The notes: generated by a model from the sequence alone, not told the origin. Shown: positions 8,145 through 17,353, counted from the first letter of the stretch. The stretch is DNA of 42,220 nucleotides from Shewanella sp. TC10 (GCF_009663145.1 NZ_VKHR01000048.1:1-42220), one strand, 5' to 3'. A program made the numbers and translations.

Positions 8145-9242
8145 TTATCTCCTCTCTAGTCTGACGTAACCACCAGGCACTTGCGCAACCCAGCCCTGTA
8201 ATTCAAGTTCAAGCATTTCTACTAACACCAGATCTATCGACTTCCCGCTATGCTCGACTACCCGATCTAAACTGGTAGTCTCATAACCTACACTAGCTAA
8301 CAGCGCAGAAAATGGCAAATTTGTTGTATTATCTTCTATATGGTGACGATTAGCGACATCTTCAAGGTGAAAGCTTGTCAATGTGGACAATTCTTCAACA
8401 ACATCCGCAGCACACTCTACTAATTTAGCCCCATTTTTTAACAAATCATGGCAACCCTGACTATATCCACCAGCCACAGACCCCGGCACAGCAAACACTT
8501 CGCGGTTTTGCTCCATGGCTAATCTAGCAGTAATAAGTGAGCCACTCTTACGAGTCGCCTCAACCACAATACTACCAAGAGAAAGGCCACTAATAATTCG
8601 ATTTCGCTTCGGGAAATTCCCTGCAAAAGGGCCAACTTGAGGCCAGTACTCACTTACAACACAGCCAGAGTGTTGAATTTGTTGGTATAAGTTGCTGTGC
8701 CTTTTAGGGTATATATAATCGACACCTGTGCCTAACACCGCAATCGTCACTCCATGATTACCTAAGGCCGCTTTATGCGCAGCGCCATCAATACCTGTTG
8801 CCATGCCGCTGGTTATTGAAAAACCTAATTGAACGAGTTCAGCAGCGAGTACATTCGCAGTATTTAAACCACCCACTGAAGCATTGCGACTACCGACCAT
8901 GCCAATTGATGGTAAAAGTAAGCTTTCAATTTGTCCTTTTACAAACAGTATTGAGGGCGGATCGGATATTTGTTTTAACAAGGCTGGATATTCGGGATCA
9001 GAAAAACAAACGATGTGGTGATGGGAAGATTGCTGTAGCCACTCAAGTGCGACTTCTATTTTGTCAAAATCAACCTGACATTGAGACAGCAGCTTTGCCG
9101 ATAACGGCAAAGACTGCTTTTCAAACTCTAAACGTTGCCTTAATTCCTCAACATCCATTTGAGTTAACAATTGTTGAATCCGAGCGGGTCCTAGCCCGGA
9201 TACTGCACAAACAACTAGCCAGTCGACCAGTTTTTCAGATAT
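8145..9242 (-). CDS. dprA: DNA-processing protein DprA, with a non-canonical start
   Basis: DprA binds incoming single-stranded DNA and loads RecA during transformation. The Rossmann-like core shows GMVGSRNASVGG, SGMATGIDGAAHKAAL and a FPKRNRIISGLS motif, and a C-terminal winged-helix-like segment is present (ASVGYETTSLDRVVEHSGK). The first usual start codons are TTG at 9170 and ATG at 9158. The frame stays open further back and encodes SEKLVDWLVVCAVSGLGPARIQQLL, the family's N-terminal helix-hairpin-helix region. That frame begins with ATA at 9240-9242, right after the in-frame TAA of the LysM gene, with AGAGG at 7 nt spacing. I therefore give 9242 as the probable start (365 residues, near the family length); 9170 is the conservative alternative. 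Confidence 0.88.
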   Translation of the reverse strand: MSEKLVDWLVVCAVSGLGPARIQQLLTQMDVEELRQRLEFEKQSLPLSAKLLSQCQVDFDKIEVALEWLQQSSHHHIVCFSDPEYPALLKQISDPPSILFVKGQIESLLLPSIGMVGSRNASVGGLNTANVLAAELVQLGFSITSGMATGIDGAAHKAALGNHGVTIAVLGTGVDYIYPKRHSNLYQQIQHSGCVVSEYWPQVGPFAGNFPKRNRIISGLSLGSIVVEATRKSGSLITARLAMEQNREVFAVPGSVAGGYSQGCHDLLKNGAKLVECAADVVEELSTLTSFHLEDVANRHHIEDNTTNLPFSALLASVGYETTSLDRVVEHSGKSIDLVLVEMLELELQGWVAQVPGGYVRLERR

Positions 9243-10337
9243 TTATTCGCCTCTTAAGTCAGTCGTTTTTGGCGTAATTAATTTATCATCAACTCGCACA
9301 GGGTGCTCATTGGCAACAATGATCGCCATGCTGGTCTTTTCAAACACTTTAAACACCATCAACTTACCGTGATAAATATCAGGCATAGTGAAAACTTCAT
9401 CGTCAGAAATTTTCGCTTTTAAACTATCGTAAGCAGTTCTATCTAGTGTTGGAACAGGAACTCCATCACCATTAATAACGATCTGCTCGCCATCGCGATA
9501 AATGGCAAATACATGCCCAGTTTCAATATTATCTTGCTCACCTTTGTCTAAGTAAACGATATCCAGTTTACCGACTTCGCGAATGTCTTTTTCAATCGCA
9601 ATAACGTTAGCAGGAACCGTTTCTGGTGCAGCTTTAGGCATAAAGTAAGCAGACATCAGCGCTTCATCTTCAACCGGAGCAACTTTAAAACCTGCTTTAG
9701 ACTCTCGAAGATTACTCAGTAGCTGCACTTTTGAAATATCACCAGATTCAGTGACACGACCACTGGCAGTTAAAATAATTTCTTGCCCTAAAACGTCACT
9801 AGTTTCTTTGTCGAGAAACTCACGGCCCTCTTGATAAACAGCTAATTTTTCACCTACAGGTAAATTAGCATTAATATAAACCACATCATTCATCACATGA
9901 TTCCTAGAAGGGCTTTCTCCGCCTAAAATCATAGGTAAACCTTCAACCCATTCAGGATCAACAATACGGTTTTGAACTAAATAAGGTTGAATGAGTGCAA
10001 GGTCAATGGCTGGAATTGGGCCACCTTTGTCACTAATACGCCCTTCTGGTCCTTTTTTGATATGCTGTTTCAATACCAAACGTGGTTGGCCATCGATAAA
10101 TACCAGCGTTAATCTGTCGCCAGGATAAATAAGGTGTGGATTCGCAATCTGTGGGTTTGCGCCCCATAATTTAGGCCAGCGCCAAGGGTCGTCTAAGAAA
10201 AAAGCAGAGATATCCCATAGGGTATCGCCTTTCTTAACGATATAAGAATCAGGGTGGCCTGATTTTAATGTTAATGTATCTGCATTAACCAGCAGTGTAC
10301 TAAGTGTCAAAAACGCGAGTAAAAATATCCGTTTCAT
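9243..10337 (-). CDS. Exported LysM-domain protein
   Basis: A 364-residue protein with a signal peptide (MKRIFLLAFLTLSTLLVNA, about 19 residues) and one LysM domain at roughly residues 28-80 (YIVKKGDTLWDISAFFLDDPWRWPKLW...LIYPGDRLTL). LysM binds peptidoglycan, so the protein should sit in the periplasm near the wall. The remaining 280 residues, with KVQLLSNLRESKAGFKVAP and GHVFAIYRDGEQI, resemble the long C-terminal part of LysM proteins encoded beside dprA in many gammaproteobacteria; its function is unknown to me. Its stop codon is directly followed, in the same frame, by dprA. It is divergent from def. Confidence 0.9.
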   Translation of the reverse strand: MKRIFLLAFLTLSTLLVNADTLTLKSGHPDSYIVKKGDTLWDISAFFLDDPWRWPKLWGANPQIANPHLIYPGDRLTLVFIDGQPRLVLKQHIKKGPEGRISDKGGPIPAIDLALIQPYLVQNRIVDPEWVEGLPMILGGESPSRNHVMNDVVYINANLPVGEKLAVYQEGREFLDKETSDVLGQEIILTASGRVTESGDISKVQLLSNLRESKAGFKVAPVEDEALMSAYFMPKAAPETVPANVIAIEKDIREVGKLDIVYLDKGEQDNIETGHVFAIYRDGEQIVINGDGVPVPTLDRTAYDSLKAKISDDEVFTMPDIYHGKLMVFKVFEKTSMAIIVANEHPVRVDDKLITPKTTDLRGE

Positions 10338-10420
10338 GGTTCATTCCATGTGTTTAGCTCTTTATTAGAGCTTTTGCTGTTATTGATGGTCAGTAAGGAT
10401 TAAAATTAACCCATTATCTA

Positions 10421-10441
10421 AGCCAGTATAGCTAACTGGCT
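10421..10441. promoter_or_regulatory. Inverted repeat in the def leader
   Basis: AGCCAGT and ACTGGCT form a 7-bp stem with a 7-nt loop, 32 bp before the def start in the LysM/def divergent region. No T tract follows, so it is not a terminator. It could be an operator or a leader structure; its role is unknown. Confidence 0.35.
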
Positions 10442-10472
10442 GAAATTTGACAGACTTGTTAAGAGTTTATAT

Positions 10473-10985
10473 ATGCCATTATTAAAAGTTTTACGCTTTC
10501 CAGATGAAAGATTACGTACTGTAGCCAAGCCAGTAACCGATTTCGGCGACGAACTACAAACCCAAATTGATAACATGTTAGAAACAATGTACGAAGAAAA
10601 AGGCATTGGTTTAGCAGCAACTCAAGTGGACTTCCACCAGCAATTGATTGTGATGGACTTACAAGATGATGTTGAGCGCCCAACGATTTTCATTAATCCT
10701 GAAATCGTTGCCAAAAGTGGTGATTTCACTAATGAAGAAGGTTGTTTATCGGTTCCAGGTATTTATGCCAAGGTTGACCGCTCTGAATTTGTGACTTTCA
10801 AAGCATTAGATCGTCACGGAGAAGAATTCACCGTCGAAGCTGATGACTTATTTGCAATTTGTATTCAACACGAAATGGATCACTTACAGGGCAAGCTTTT
10901 CGTCGATTACCTTTCAAAGATGAAGCGTGACCGTATTAAGAAAAAGCTTGAGAAAGAAGCACGTTTAGAAGCCAAAGAAGCATAG
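10473..10985 (+). CDS. def: Peptide deformylase
   Basis: Def removes the N-formyl group from new polypeptides, using an iron (or zinc) centre. All three active-site motifs are present: GIGLAATQVD at about 44-53, EGCLS at about 89-93 (cysteine ligand) and HEMDH at about 133-137 (two histidine ligands and the catalytic glutamate). The 170-residue length is normal for the bacterial type I enzyme, and the C-terminal charged helix (KRDRIKKKLEKEARLEAKEA) is typical. It opens the operon def-fmt-rsmB, which joins formylation and deformylation of initiator methionine. Confidence 0.98.
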   Translation: MPLLKVLRFPDERLRTVAKPVTDFGDELQTQIDNMLETMYEEKGIGLAATQVDFHQQLIVMDLQDDVERPTIFINPEIVAKSGDFTNEEGCLSVPGIYAKVDRSEFVTFKALDRHGEEFTVEADDLFAICIQHEMDHLQGKLFVDYLSKMKRDRIKKKLEKEARLEAKEA

Positions 10986-10993
10986 GACTCCAT

Positions 10994-11968
10994 TTGAAAC
11001 CGTTAAATATTATCTTTGCTGGAACCCCTGACTTTGCAGCTCTGCATCTGCAAGCTCTGATCGACTCAGAACACAATGTGGTTGCTGTTTACTCACAGCC
11101 AGATAGACCTGCAGGTCGAGGCAAGAAGCTACAGGCAAGCCCGGTAAAACAATTGGCTATCGCTAATGATATTCCTGTTTATCAACCGCCATCATTACGC
11201 AAAGAAGACGCACAAGCTGAACTTGCGTCTTTAAATGCCGATATCATGGTCGTTGTCGCTTACGGCTTAATCCTGCCAAAGATAGTATTAGATACTCCTC
11301 GTTTAGGGTGCATTAACGTTCATGGTTCCATTTTACCTCGCTGGCGTGGTGCTGCTCCTATTCAACGCGCTTTATGGGCGGGCGATAGCGAAACTGGCGT
11401 AACCATTATGCAGATGGATATCGGTTTAGATACCGGTGACATGCTATTAAAAACGTCATTGAAAATTGAAGATACTGATACTTCGGCCACTTTATATAGC
11501 AAGCTTGCTAAGCAAGGTCCTGAAGCACTTATTGAAGCGCTACAAGGTATCAGTGATGGTTCAATAACACCTGAAAAACAAGACGAAGCACTCGCTAATT
11601 ACGCCGAAAAACTGTCGAAAGAAGAAGCGCAAATAGATTGGACCAAGAGTGCTAAACAGCTGTGGCAAGAAATCCGTGCTTTTAATCCTTGGCCAGCAAG
11701 TCACTTTACCTTGCAAGGTAATACCATCAAGGTTTGGCAAGCGAGTTATTCGGCAGAACAAACAAAAGTAGCGCCTGGCACAATTATCGAAAGTAATAAA
11801 CAAGGCGTAACCGTTGCCACTGGCGGCGGCACCCTGCAGCTACAAGTCATGCAGCTTCCAGGTAAAAAGCAGATGCCAGTTGCTGATATATTAAATTCTC
11901 GCGCAGAATGGTTTACACAAGGCACCAGCTTTGTGAGTGCTGATGAACAAAAAGAGGCACAAGCTTAA
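10994..11968 (+). CDS. fmt: Methionyl-tRNA formyltransferase
   Basis: Fmt transfers a formyl group from 10-formyl-tetrahydrofolate to Met-tRNA(fMet). The N-terminal formyltransferase domain shows INVHGSILPRWRGAAPIQRA (the HxSxLPxxRG signature) at about residues 107-126, and DTGDMLLK follows. The C-terminal OB-like domain starts near residue 205. The start is a TTG at 10994, with AGGA upstream at correct spacing, and gives the family N-terminus MKPLNIIFAGTPDFAA. The gene lies 8 bp after def and its stop overlaps the rsmB start by one base (TAATG), so translation is probably coupled. Confidence 0.97.
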   Translation: MKPLNIIFAGTPDFAALHLQALIDSEHNVVAVYSQPDRPAGRGKKLQASPVKQLAIANDIPVYQPPSLRKEDAQAELASLNADIMVVVAYGLILPKIVLDTPRLGCINVHGSILPRWRGAAPIQRALWAGDSETGVTIMQMDIGLDTGDMLLKTSLKIEDTDTSATLYSKLAKQGPEALIEALQGISDGSITPEKQDEALANYAEKLSKEEAQIDWTKSAKQLWQEIRAFNPWPASHFTLQGNTIKVWQASYSAEQTKVAPGTIIESNKQGVTVATGGGTLQLQVMQLPGKKQMPVADILNSRAEWFTQGTSFVSADEQKEAQA

Positions 11969-13251
11969 TGAATGTTAGAGCACTAGCAGCCAAAGCTATT
12001 TTTAATGTATTAGAAAAAGGTATCTCGTTATCTGTTGCCTTACCCGATCAACAACAGCACCTAACTAATGGTAAAGACAAAGCCTTACTTGCTGAGCTTT
12101 GTTATGGCGTCATGCGTCAACTACCGCAGTTAGATAAATGTGTTAGCGACTGTTTAAGCAAACCTTTTAAAGCCAAACAACGTATATTGCATCAACTGTT
12201 GTTAGTTGGATGCTATCAATTGTACTTTACCCGTATTCCTGCACATGCCGCTATTTCAGAGACTGCAGAAGCCTGTCGTCAGATGAAGTTTGATGGCCTG
12301 GTCAAAGTCATTAACGGTGTATTACGTAATATTCAACGTAAAGAAGCCCCACTAAACACTGACAACGACACGTTAAAGTACAACACTCCAGCTTGGTTTA
12401 TTAAGCGCCTTAAGAGTGCCTACCCAGATAACTGGGCAGACATTATTGAACAAAGCCACCAACGCCCACCAATGTGGCTTCGCAACAATCAATTGTCTCA
12501 AACTCGCGATAATTATCTAAGCCAGCTTGCTGAACATGAGATTGAAGCTTCTGCGGGTGATAGTGATGATGCCATTCTATTAGCCGCGCCAAAAGATGTG
12601 ATGCAACTACCTAGATTCGCTGAAGGTTCTGCATCGGTTCAGGATGGTGCAGCTCAGTGGGCAGCAACACTTTTAGCCCCTCAATCAAATGAGCTAGTGC
12701 TTGATGCTTGCGCCGCTCCTGGCGGTAAAACTTGTCACACCATTGAGTGTGAACCCAGTATCTCAATGGTTGCTGTAGATTTTGATGCCAAACGTTTAGA
12801 GCGAGTGCAACAAAATCTGGACAGATTAAATTTAAAAGCGCAAGTTATTCATGGTGATGCAGCAGATATCGATAGCTGGTGGCAAGGTGATAAGTTTGAC
12901 CGAATCTTGCTAGATGCGCCGTGTTCAGCAACAGGTGTTATCCGTCGTCATCCAGATATTAAATGGTTACGCAAAAATAATGATATTGAAGAGCTCGCTT
13001 TATTACAGCAGCAAATTATCGACCATTGCTGGAAATGGCTAAAGCCAGGCGGCACCATGCTATACGCCACGTGCTCTATTTTGCCGCAAGAAAATAGCCA
13101 GCAAATAGAACAGTTTTTACAACGCACACCAGATGCGTCATTAATTCCGATTGCCCAGCAATTGTCAGCTGAAGATATTGGCTGGCAGATCCTGCCAGGT
13201 CAAAACAATATGGATGGCTTTTATTACGCCCGTTTAGTTAAAGCGGTTTAA
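11968..13251 (+). CDS. rsmB: 16S rRNA (cytosine-967-C5)-methyltransferase
   Basis: RsmB (Sun, Fmu) methylates C967 of 16S rRNA using S-adenosylmethionine. The N-terminal NusB-like RNA-binding domain spans about residues 1-130. The methyltransferase domain shows the SAM motif DACAAPGGKTCH, the first catalytic-type cysteine in LLDAPCSATGVIRRHPDI and the second in YATCSILPQEN. At 427 residues the length is as expected. It overlaps the fmt stop by one base and is followed after 30 bp by trkA, the same order as in E. coli. Confidence 0.97.
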   Translation: MNVRALAAKAIFNVLEKGISLSVALPDQQQHLTNGKDKALLAELCYGVMRQLPQLDKCVSDCLSKPFKAKQRILHQLLLVGCYQLYFTRIPAHAAISETAEACRQMKFDGLVKVINGVLRNIQRKEAPLNTDNDTLKYNTPAWFIKRLKSAYPDNWADIIEQSHQRPPMWLRNNQLSQTRDNYLSQLAEHEIEASAGDSDDAILLAAPKDVMQLPRFAEGSASVQDGAAQWAATLLAPQSNELVLDACAAPGGKTCHTIECEPSISMVAVDFDAKRLERVQQNLDRLNLKAQVIHGDAADIDSWWQGDKFDRILLDAPCSATGVIRRHPDIKWLRKNNDIEELALLQQQIIDHCWKWLKPGGTMLYATCSILPQENSQQIEQFLQRTPDASLIPIAQQLSAEDIGWQILPGQNNMDGFYYARLVKAV

Positions 13252-13281
13252 GCGTGTTATAGCAGGGATACCAGCACAGCA

Positions 13282-14691
13282 ATGAAGATTATTATTTTAG
13301 GCGCAGGACAAGTTGGCGGCACACTGGCTGAAAACCTTGTGGGTGAGAACAACGATATTACTCTGGTAGATAATGACCGTACTCGGGTTAAATATTTACA
13401 AGATAAGTTCGACCTACAAACCGTTATCGGCCACGGTGCTCACCCAAGCACGCTGAAAAAAGCCGGCGCCGAAGATGCTGACATGCTCATTGCTGTGACC
13501 AATAGTGACGAATGTAATATGGCAGCATGTCATATTGCCTATAGTCTATTTGGAACGCCGACTAAAATTGCTCGTATCCGCTCTGAAGCCTACTTAGACC
13601 TTCAAGAAAAACTGTTCATCAACACTGAAGTCAAAGGTAGCGATGCCAAAACCCGTGGTGGCTTTGTTATTGATGAGCTTATCGCACCAGAACAACTGGT
13701 TACCTCTTATATTGAGCGTTTAGTGCAATATCCTGGCGCGTTACAAGTACTACAGTTTGCTCGCGGTAAACTAAGCCTTGTTGCAGTGAAAGCTTATTAC
13801 GGTGGTCCGTTAGTCGGTAATGCACTGGCGGCGCTACGTGAGCATATGCCGAATATTGATACCCGGGTCGCAGCTATTTTCCGTAAAGGCAAAGCGATTA
13901 TGCCTCGAGGAACAACGATTATCGAAGCCGATGATGAAGTCTTTTTCGTTGCAGATACACGCCACGTTCGAGCTGTAATGAGTGAAATGCAAAAGCTGGA
14001 TAACTCATACCGAAATATCATGATTGCAGGCGGTGGTAATATTGGCTTTGGCTTAGCTAAGCGACTACAAAAGAATCATTCAGTCAAATTAATTGAGCAC
14101 AGTTTGGAACGAGCAGAAAGCTTGTCTGAAAAGCTCGAGAACTGCACCGTCTTTAATGGTGACGCCTCAGACCAAGAATTACTGCTTGAAGAACACATAG
14201 ATCAAACCGATGTCTTTATTGCTGTCACTAATGATGACGAAGCTAATATTATGTCTGCCCTACTGGCAAAACGTATGGGCGCCAAAAAGGTCATGGTGCT
14301 GATCCAACGAGAAGCCTATGTCGATATTGTTCAAGAAGCCAATATTGATATCGCGATTTCTCCCCAGCAAACAACGATTTCTGCATTACTGACCCATATA
14401 CGCCAAGGTGATATTTGTAATGTATATTCATTACGACGCGGTGCGGCGGAAGCTATTGAAGCGATTGCACACGGAAACTCTTCAACCTCTAAAGTTGTTG
14501 GTAAACAAATCAGCGATATCAAACTTCCACCAGGGACGACTATTGGCGCAATTGTGCGAAATGATGAAGTGATCATGGGCCACGATAAAACCATTATCGA
14601 AGAAGGAGATCATGTGATTCTATTCTTAGTGAATAAGAAGTTTATCGGCGACGTCGAAAAACTGTTCCAACCGAGTGCGTTTTTCTTTTAG
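13282..14691 (+). CDS. trkA: Trk potassium uptake regulatory subunit TrkA
   Basis: TrkA is the cytoplasmic NAD(H)/ATP-binding subunit that gates the TrkH potassium channel. It contains two RCK modules: the first Rossmann motif is GAGQVGGTLAENL at residues 7-19 and the second GGGNIGFGLAKRL begins near residue 251. Each is followed by a RCK_C domain (about 145-230 and 375-460). The product is 469 residues, a little longer than the usual 458. It is followed after only 6 bp by a trkH gene, so regulator and channel are made together here, unlike E. coli, where trkH is elsewhere. Confidence 0.97.
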   Translation: MKIIILGAGQVGGTLAENLVGENNDITLVDNDRTRVKYLQDKFDLQTVIGHGAHPSTLKKAGAEDADMLIAVTNSDECNMAACHIAYSLFGTPTKIARIRSEAYLDLQEKLFINTEVKGSDAKTRGGFVIDELIAPEQLVTSYIERLVQYPGALQVLQFARGKLSLVAVKAYYGGPLVGNALAALREHMPNIDTRVAAIFRKGKAIMPRGTTIIEADDEVFFVADTRHVRAVMSEMQKLDNSYRNIMIAGGGNIGFGLAKRLQKNHSVKLIEHSLERAESLSEKLENCTVFNGDASDQELLLEEHIDQTDVFIAVTNDDEANIMSALLAKRMGAKKVMVLIQREAYVDIVQEANIDIAISPQQTTISALLTHIRQGDICNVYSLRRGAAEAIEAIAHGNSSTSKVVGKQISDIKLPPGTTIGAIVRNDEVIMGHDKTIIEEGDHVILFLVNKKFIGDVEKLFQPSAFFF

Positions 14692-14697
14692 CTACCC

Positions 14698-16140
14698 ATG
14701 CTAAATTTCAAGCCGCTACTGTTTGTTGTTGGCATATTTCTATCTATTCTCACCGGTTTCATGCTGGTGCCAATGGCTTTTGCACTTTTTTATCACGAAG
14801 AAACCATTGGCGACTTTATGATGTCCGGTTTATTCAGTGGTTTAGTCGCCATTTTATGCATTCAAACTGGGCGCACCAAAAAAGTTAACCTCAATATTCG
14901 TGACATGTTCTTGCTCACCACAATCACATGGTTAATCGTCAGCTTTTTTGCCGCACTGCCTTTTACTCTTTATCACGGCATTAACTATACCGACGCCTTT
15001 TTTGAAACCATGTCAGGGATCACTACAACAGGATCGACTGTGTTATCGGGGCTCGATGACATGGACCATAGCATTTTAATCTGGCGGTCACTGCTTCAAT
15101 GGCTAGGTGGTATCGGCTTTATAGTCATGGCAGTGGCAATTCTACCATTTCTAAATGTTGGTGGTATGCGCCTATTTAGAACAGAATCTTCAGACTGGAG
15201 CGATAAAGCAACGCCTCGCACCCAACACATGGCTAAGCACCTTTTTAAGATTTATGTGTTGTTAACCGTCCTGTGCGCACTGGCCTATCATTTATCGGGT
15301 ATGCATTGGTTTGAAGCCATTAATCATGCCATGACCACCCTTTCAACTGGCGGTTATTCAACCTCCGATAGCTCCATGTCAGCGTTTACTCCTTCTGCCC
15401 ATTGGATTGGGGTATTGTTCATGGCAGCTGGCGGCCTACCTTTATTAATGTTCGTTCAATCTATTCAGCAACGCTCGGTTAACGTTTGGAACGATGAACA
15501 AGTCAAAGGCTTTATCAAATTCATCGTGTTTGTCTCAATCAGCCTCGGAACTTGGCTATGGCTAAAATCTGACATGGCCTACTTGGATGCTTTACGATTA
15601 TCGAGCTTCAATGTGGTTTCAGTTGTCACCACGACAGGCTATGGGTTAACGGATTATCAAGCATGGGGCGCATTTGCCAGCCTGACTTTTTTATTTTTAA
15701 TGTTTGTCGGTAGTTGCTCAGGTTCTACCTCTGGCGGGATTAAAATTTTCAGATTTCAAATAGCACTTAAAGTCATGCATCAGCAATTGACTCAACAAGT
15801 TCACCCACAAGCTGTAATCAAAAAGCGCTATAACAACCGCACCATAGATAATGATGTGATCCGTTCGATAGTGGCTTTCATTATGTTGCTCTTTATCGTG
15901 ATTTTATTGATTGCAGTGACGCTAGTTTTAACGGGGTTAGATCCAGTAACGAGCATTAGTGGCGCCATTACTGCAGTCACAAATGTGGGACCGGGATTAG
16001 GACCTGTTATTGGCCCTGCTGGGAATTTTTCAAGCTTACCAGATGTAGCTAAATGGGCTTTAGCATTTGGAATGTTATTAGGCCGCCTTGAGATTATCAC
16101 TGTAGCAGTGTTATTTGCGCCTAATTTTTGGAAATATTAA
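14698..16140 (+). CDS. trkH: Trk potassium channel subunit TrkH, paralogue 1
   Basis: A 480-residue inner-membrane potassium transporter subunit with about ten hydrophobic segments arranged as four M1-P-M2 repeats. The four selectivity-filter regions are TTTGSTV, STGGYS, TTTGYGL and NVGPGLG. It is directly downstream of trkA and ends at a strong terminator. Its sequence differs clearly from the second trkH at 17989-19446 (for example STGGYSTSDS against IGGFSTHDAS); the latter looks like the orthologue of E. coli TrkH. The pair may differ in affinity or in coupling ion; this is inference. Confidence 0.95.
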   Translation: MLNFKPLLFVVGIFLSILTGFMLVPMAFALFYHEETIGDFMMSGLFSGLVAILCIQTGRTKKVNLNIRDMFLLTTITWLIVSFFAALPFTLYHGINYTDAFFETMSGITTTGSTVLSGLDDMDHSILIWRSLLQWLGGIGFIVMAVAILPFLNVGGMRLFRTESSDWSDKATPRTQHMAKHLFKIYVLLTVLCALAYHLSGMHWFEAINHAMTTLSTGGYSTSDSSMSAFTPSAHWIGVLFMAAGGLPLLMFVQSIQQRSVNVWNDEQVKGFIKFIVFVSISLGTWLWLKSDMAYLDALRLSSFNVVSVVTTTGYGLTDYQAWGAFASLTFLFLMFVGSCSGSTSGGIKIFRFQIALKVMHQQLTQQVHPQAVIKKRYNNRTIDNDVIRSIVAFIMLLFIVILLIAVTLVLTGLDPVTSISGAITAVTNVGPGLGPVIGPAGNFSSLPDVAKWALAFGMLLGRLEIITVAVLFAPNFWKY

Positions 16141-16175
16141 CCAGCTGCGGTTAACCACTCTCGTTGATAAAAAGT

Positions 16176-16208
16176 AAAAAGGTGATGCATTGAAAGCATC
16201 ACCTTTTT
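16176..16208. terminator. Bidirectional terminator between trkH and hemG paralogue 1
   Basis: A 13-bp perfect stem (AAAAAGGTGATGC with GCATCACCTTTTT) with a 7-nt loop lies between two converging genes. T runs flank it on both strands, so it can end transcription from both sides. Confidence 0.9.
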
Positions 16209-16236
16209 CTTTGCTGAACATATTGTATAAAGCGTT

Positions 16237-16791
16237 TTAGCTAGTTGCTTCAGCTTCAACTAAGCTGACAATATGATTGCCGTAAACTTTTACATCATCC
16301 CAGTCAGTGTAATCAATCACGCTTGTGGGGTCTGTTGGTCCATCGGTCATTTTCATGATTAAGCGAATGGCTAAGCTGTCATACCATGTCCAAGACGGGT
16401 AATTTACTTTACCAGGAATAATCTTCACATCTTGTGGTGTCCAAGGTGAAAGTTCCATGAACTTTTGCAGATACTTATTGTTCTCAGGAATGCGTTTTTC
16501 TGGCTTACGAGCAACAACATTAACGCAAAAGAAGCTGTTTGGTTTACTGCTTAACTCTGCTTGGTAGCGAGTTACAAATTCAAATACTGACTTATGGTAA
16601 GAGCCGTAAAGAACACAAGCACCTAGCGCAATAGCGTCATAACTAGCCCAATCAATGTCAGCATGATTATTATCAAGAATATTGACCACATCGCACTGAT
16701 GGCCACTATGGACAATCTGCTCAGCTATCGCACGACTAATTTGCGCCGTATGACCGCCTCTTGAGTAATAAATCACTAATGTTTTTGCCAT
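16237..16791 (-). CDS. hemG: Menaquinone-dependent protoporphyrinogen IX dehydrogenase-like flavodoxin, paralogue 1
   Basis: HemG is a long-chain flavodoxin that oxidises protoporphyrinogen IX to protoporphyrin IX and passes electrons to the quinone pool. The N-terminal FMN-phosphate loop is YYSRGGHTAQ (residues 8-17). The central FFCVNVVARKPEKRIPENNKYLQKF and the C-terminal MKMTDGPTDPTSVIDYTDWDDV match the family, including the long insert typical of HemG. I place the start at MAKTLVIYY; the upstream ATG would add ten unusual residues. At 184 residues it is close to E. coli HemG. A second copy is at 17408-17935. One of them may be specialised; which is the main enzyme cannot be told from sequence. 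Confidence 0.9.
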   Translation of the reverse strand: MAKTLVIYYSRGGHTAQISRAIAEQIVHSGHQCDVVNILDNNHADIDWASYDAIALGACVLYGSYHKSVFEFVTRYQAELSSKPNSFFCVNVVARKPEKRIPENNKYLQKFMELSPWTPQDVKIIPGKVNYPSWTWYDSLAIRLIMKMTDGPTDPTSVIDYTDWDDVKVYGNHIVSLVEAEATS

Positions 16792-16977
16792 TTTTACACC
16801 GATGGTTGCTCTGGTAGGCAATCATTGTGGCAAAAAAATCCATTGCAATCGTGCTCTTTGATCACAAATTAGAAATGACTCATATATTTGAACGATAAAA
16901 TTGAGATCTGTGTAAGCCAGCAGTATGATGCCAATTAGGTAATAAATTTAATGTATATAGTCAGGTAAGGTAGATAG

Positions 16978-17286
16978 ATGTCTGAAAATATTGATGTAGA
17001 TTCGATGTTAGGTAACGCGGAAATGGCAGCCAGATGGTTAAAAGCTATTGCCAACCCATATCGTTTGATGATCTTGTGCTTATTACTCGACAAAGAACAC
17101 AGTGTGACTGAACTCAACGAAAAAGTGCCACTGAGTCAATCAGCTTTATCTCAACACCTTGCAGTTATTCGCGCACAGGATTTAGTTAATACACGTAAAA
17201 GCTCGCAAAATGTTTACTACACATTAAAGAATGAAGAAGTGACTGAAGTGATTTCGATTTTGCATCGTTTATATTGCGCTAAGTAG
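16978..17286 (+). CDS. ArsR-family regulator of the BigR/SqrR/YgaV (persulfide-sensing) type
   Basis: A 102-residue winged-helix repressor. The DNA-reading helix is in SVTELNEKVPLSQSALSQHLAVIR (about residues 42-65). It lacks the metal-binding ELCVCDL-type motif of ArsR/SmtB. It has just two cysteines, C34 (RLMILCLLL) and C100 (LYCAK). Their spacing of 66 residues and contexts are those of the two reactive cysteines of BigR, SqrR and YgaV, which form a tetrasulfide or disulfide under reactive sulfur; YgaV has also been reported to bind haem. The gene stands alone between two hemG paralogues. Its targets are unknown, and control of the neighbours is only a possibility. Confidence 0.88.
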   Translation: MSENIDVDSMLGNAEMAARWLKAIANPYRLMILCLLLDKEHSVTELNEKVPLSQSALSQHLAVIRAQDLVNTRKSSQNVYYTLKNEEVTEVISILHRLYCAK

Positions 17287-17353
17287 CGGCTTTAAATCTA
17301 ATACCTATAAAAGAAGGCTGTTATACAGTTCTATACAGCTTACCTATCTATCT

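Noticed and set aside
9170..9242. A frameshift in the dprA N-terminus
   Set aside because: On careful reading of the reverse strand the frame is continuous from ATA 9240-9242 to the stop; only the start codon is unusual.
8798..9277. 159-codon open frame on the + strand
   Set aside because: It lies opposite dprA, has no family resemblance and no ribosome-binding site; it is a shadow of dprA.
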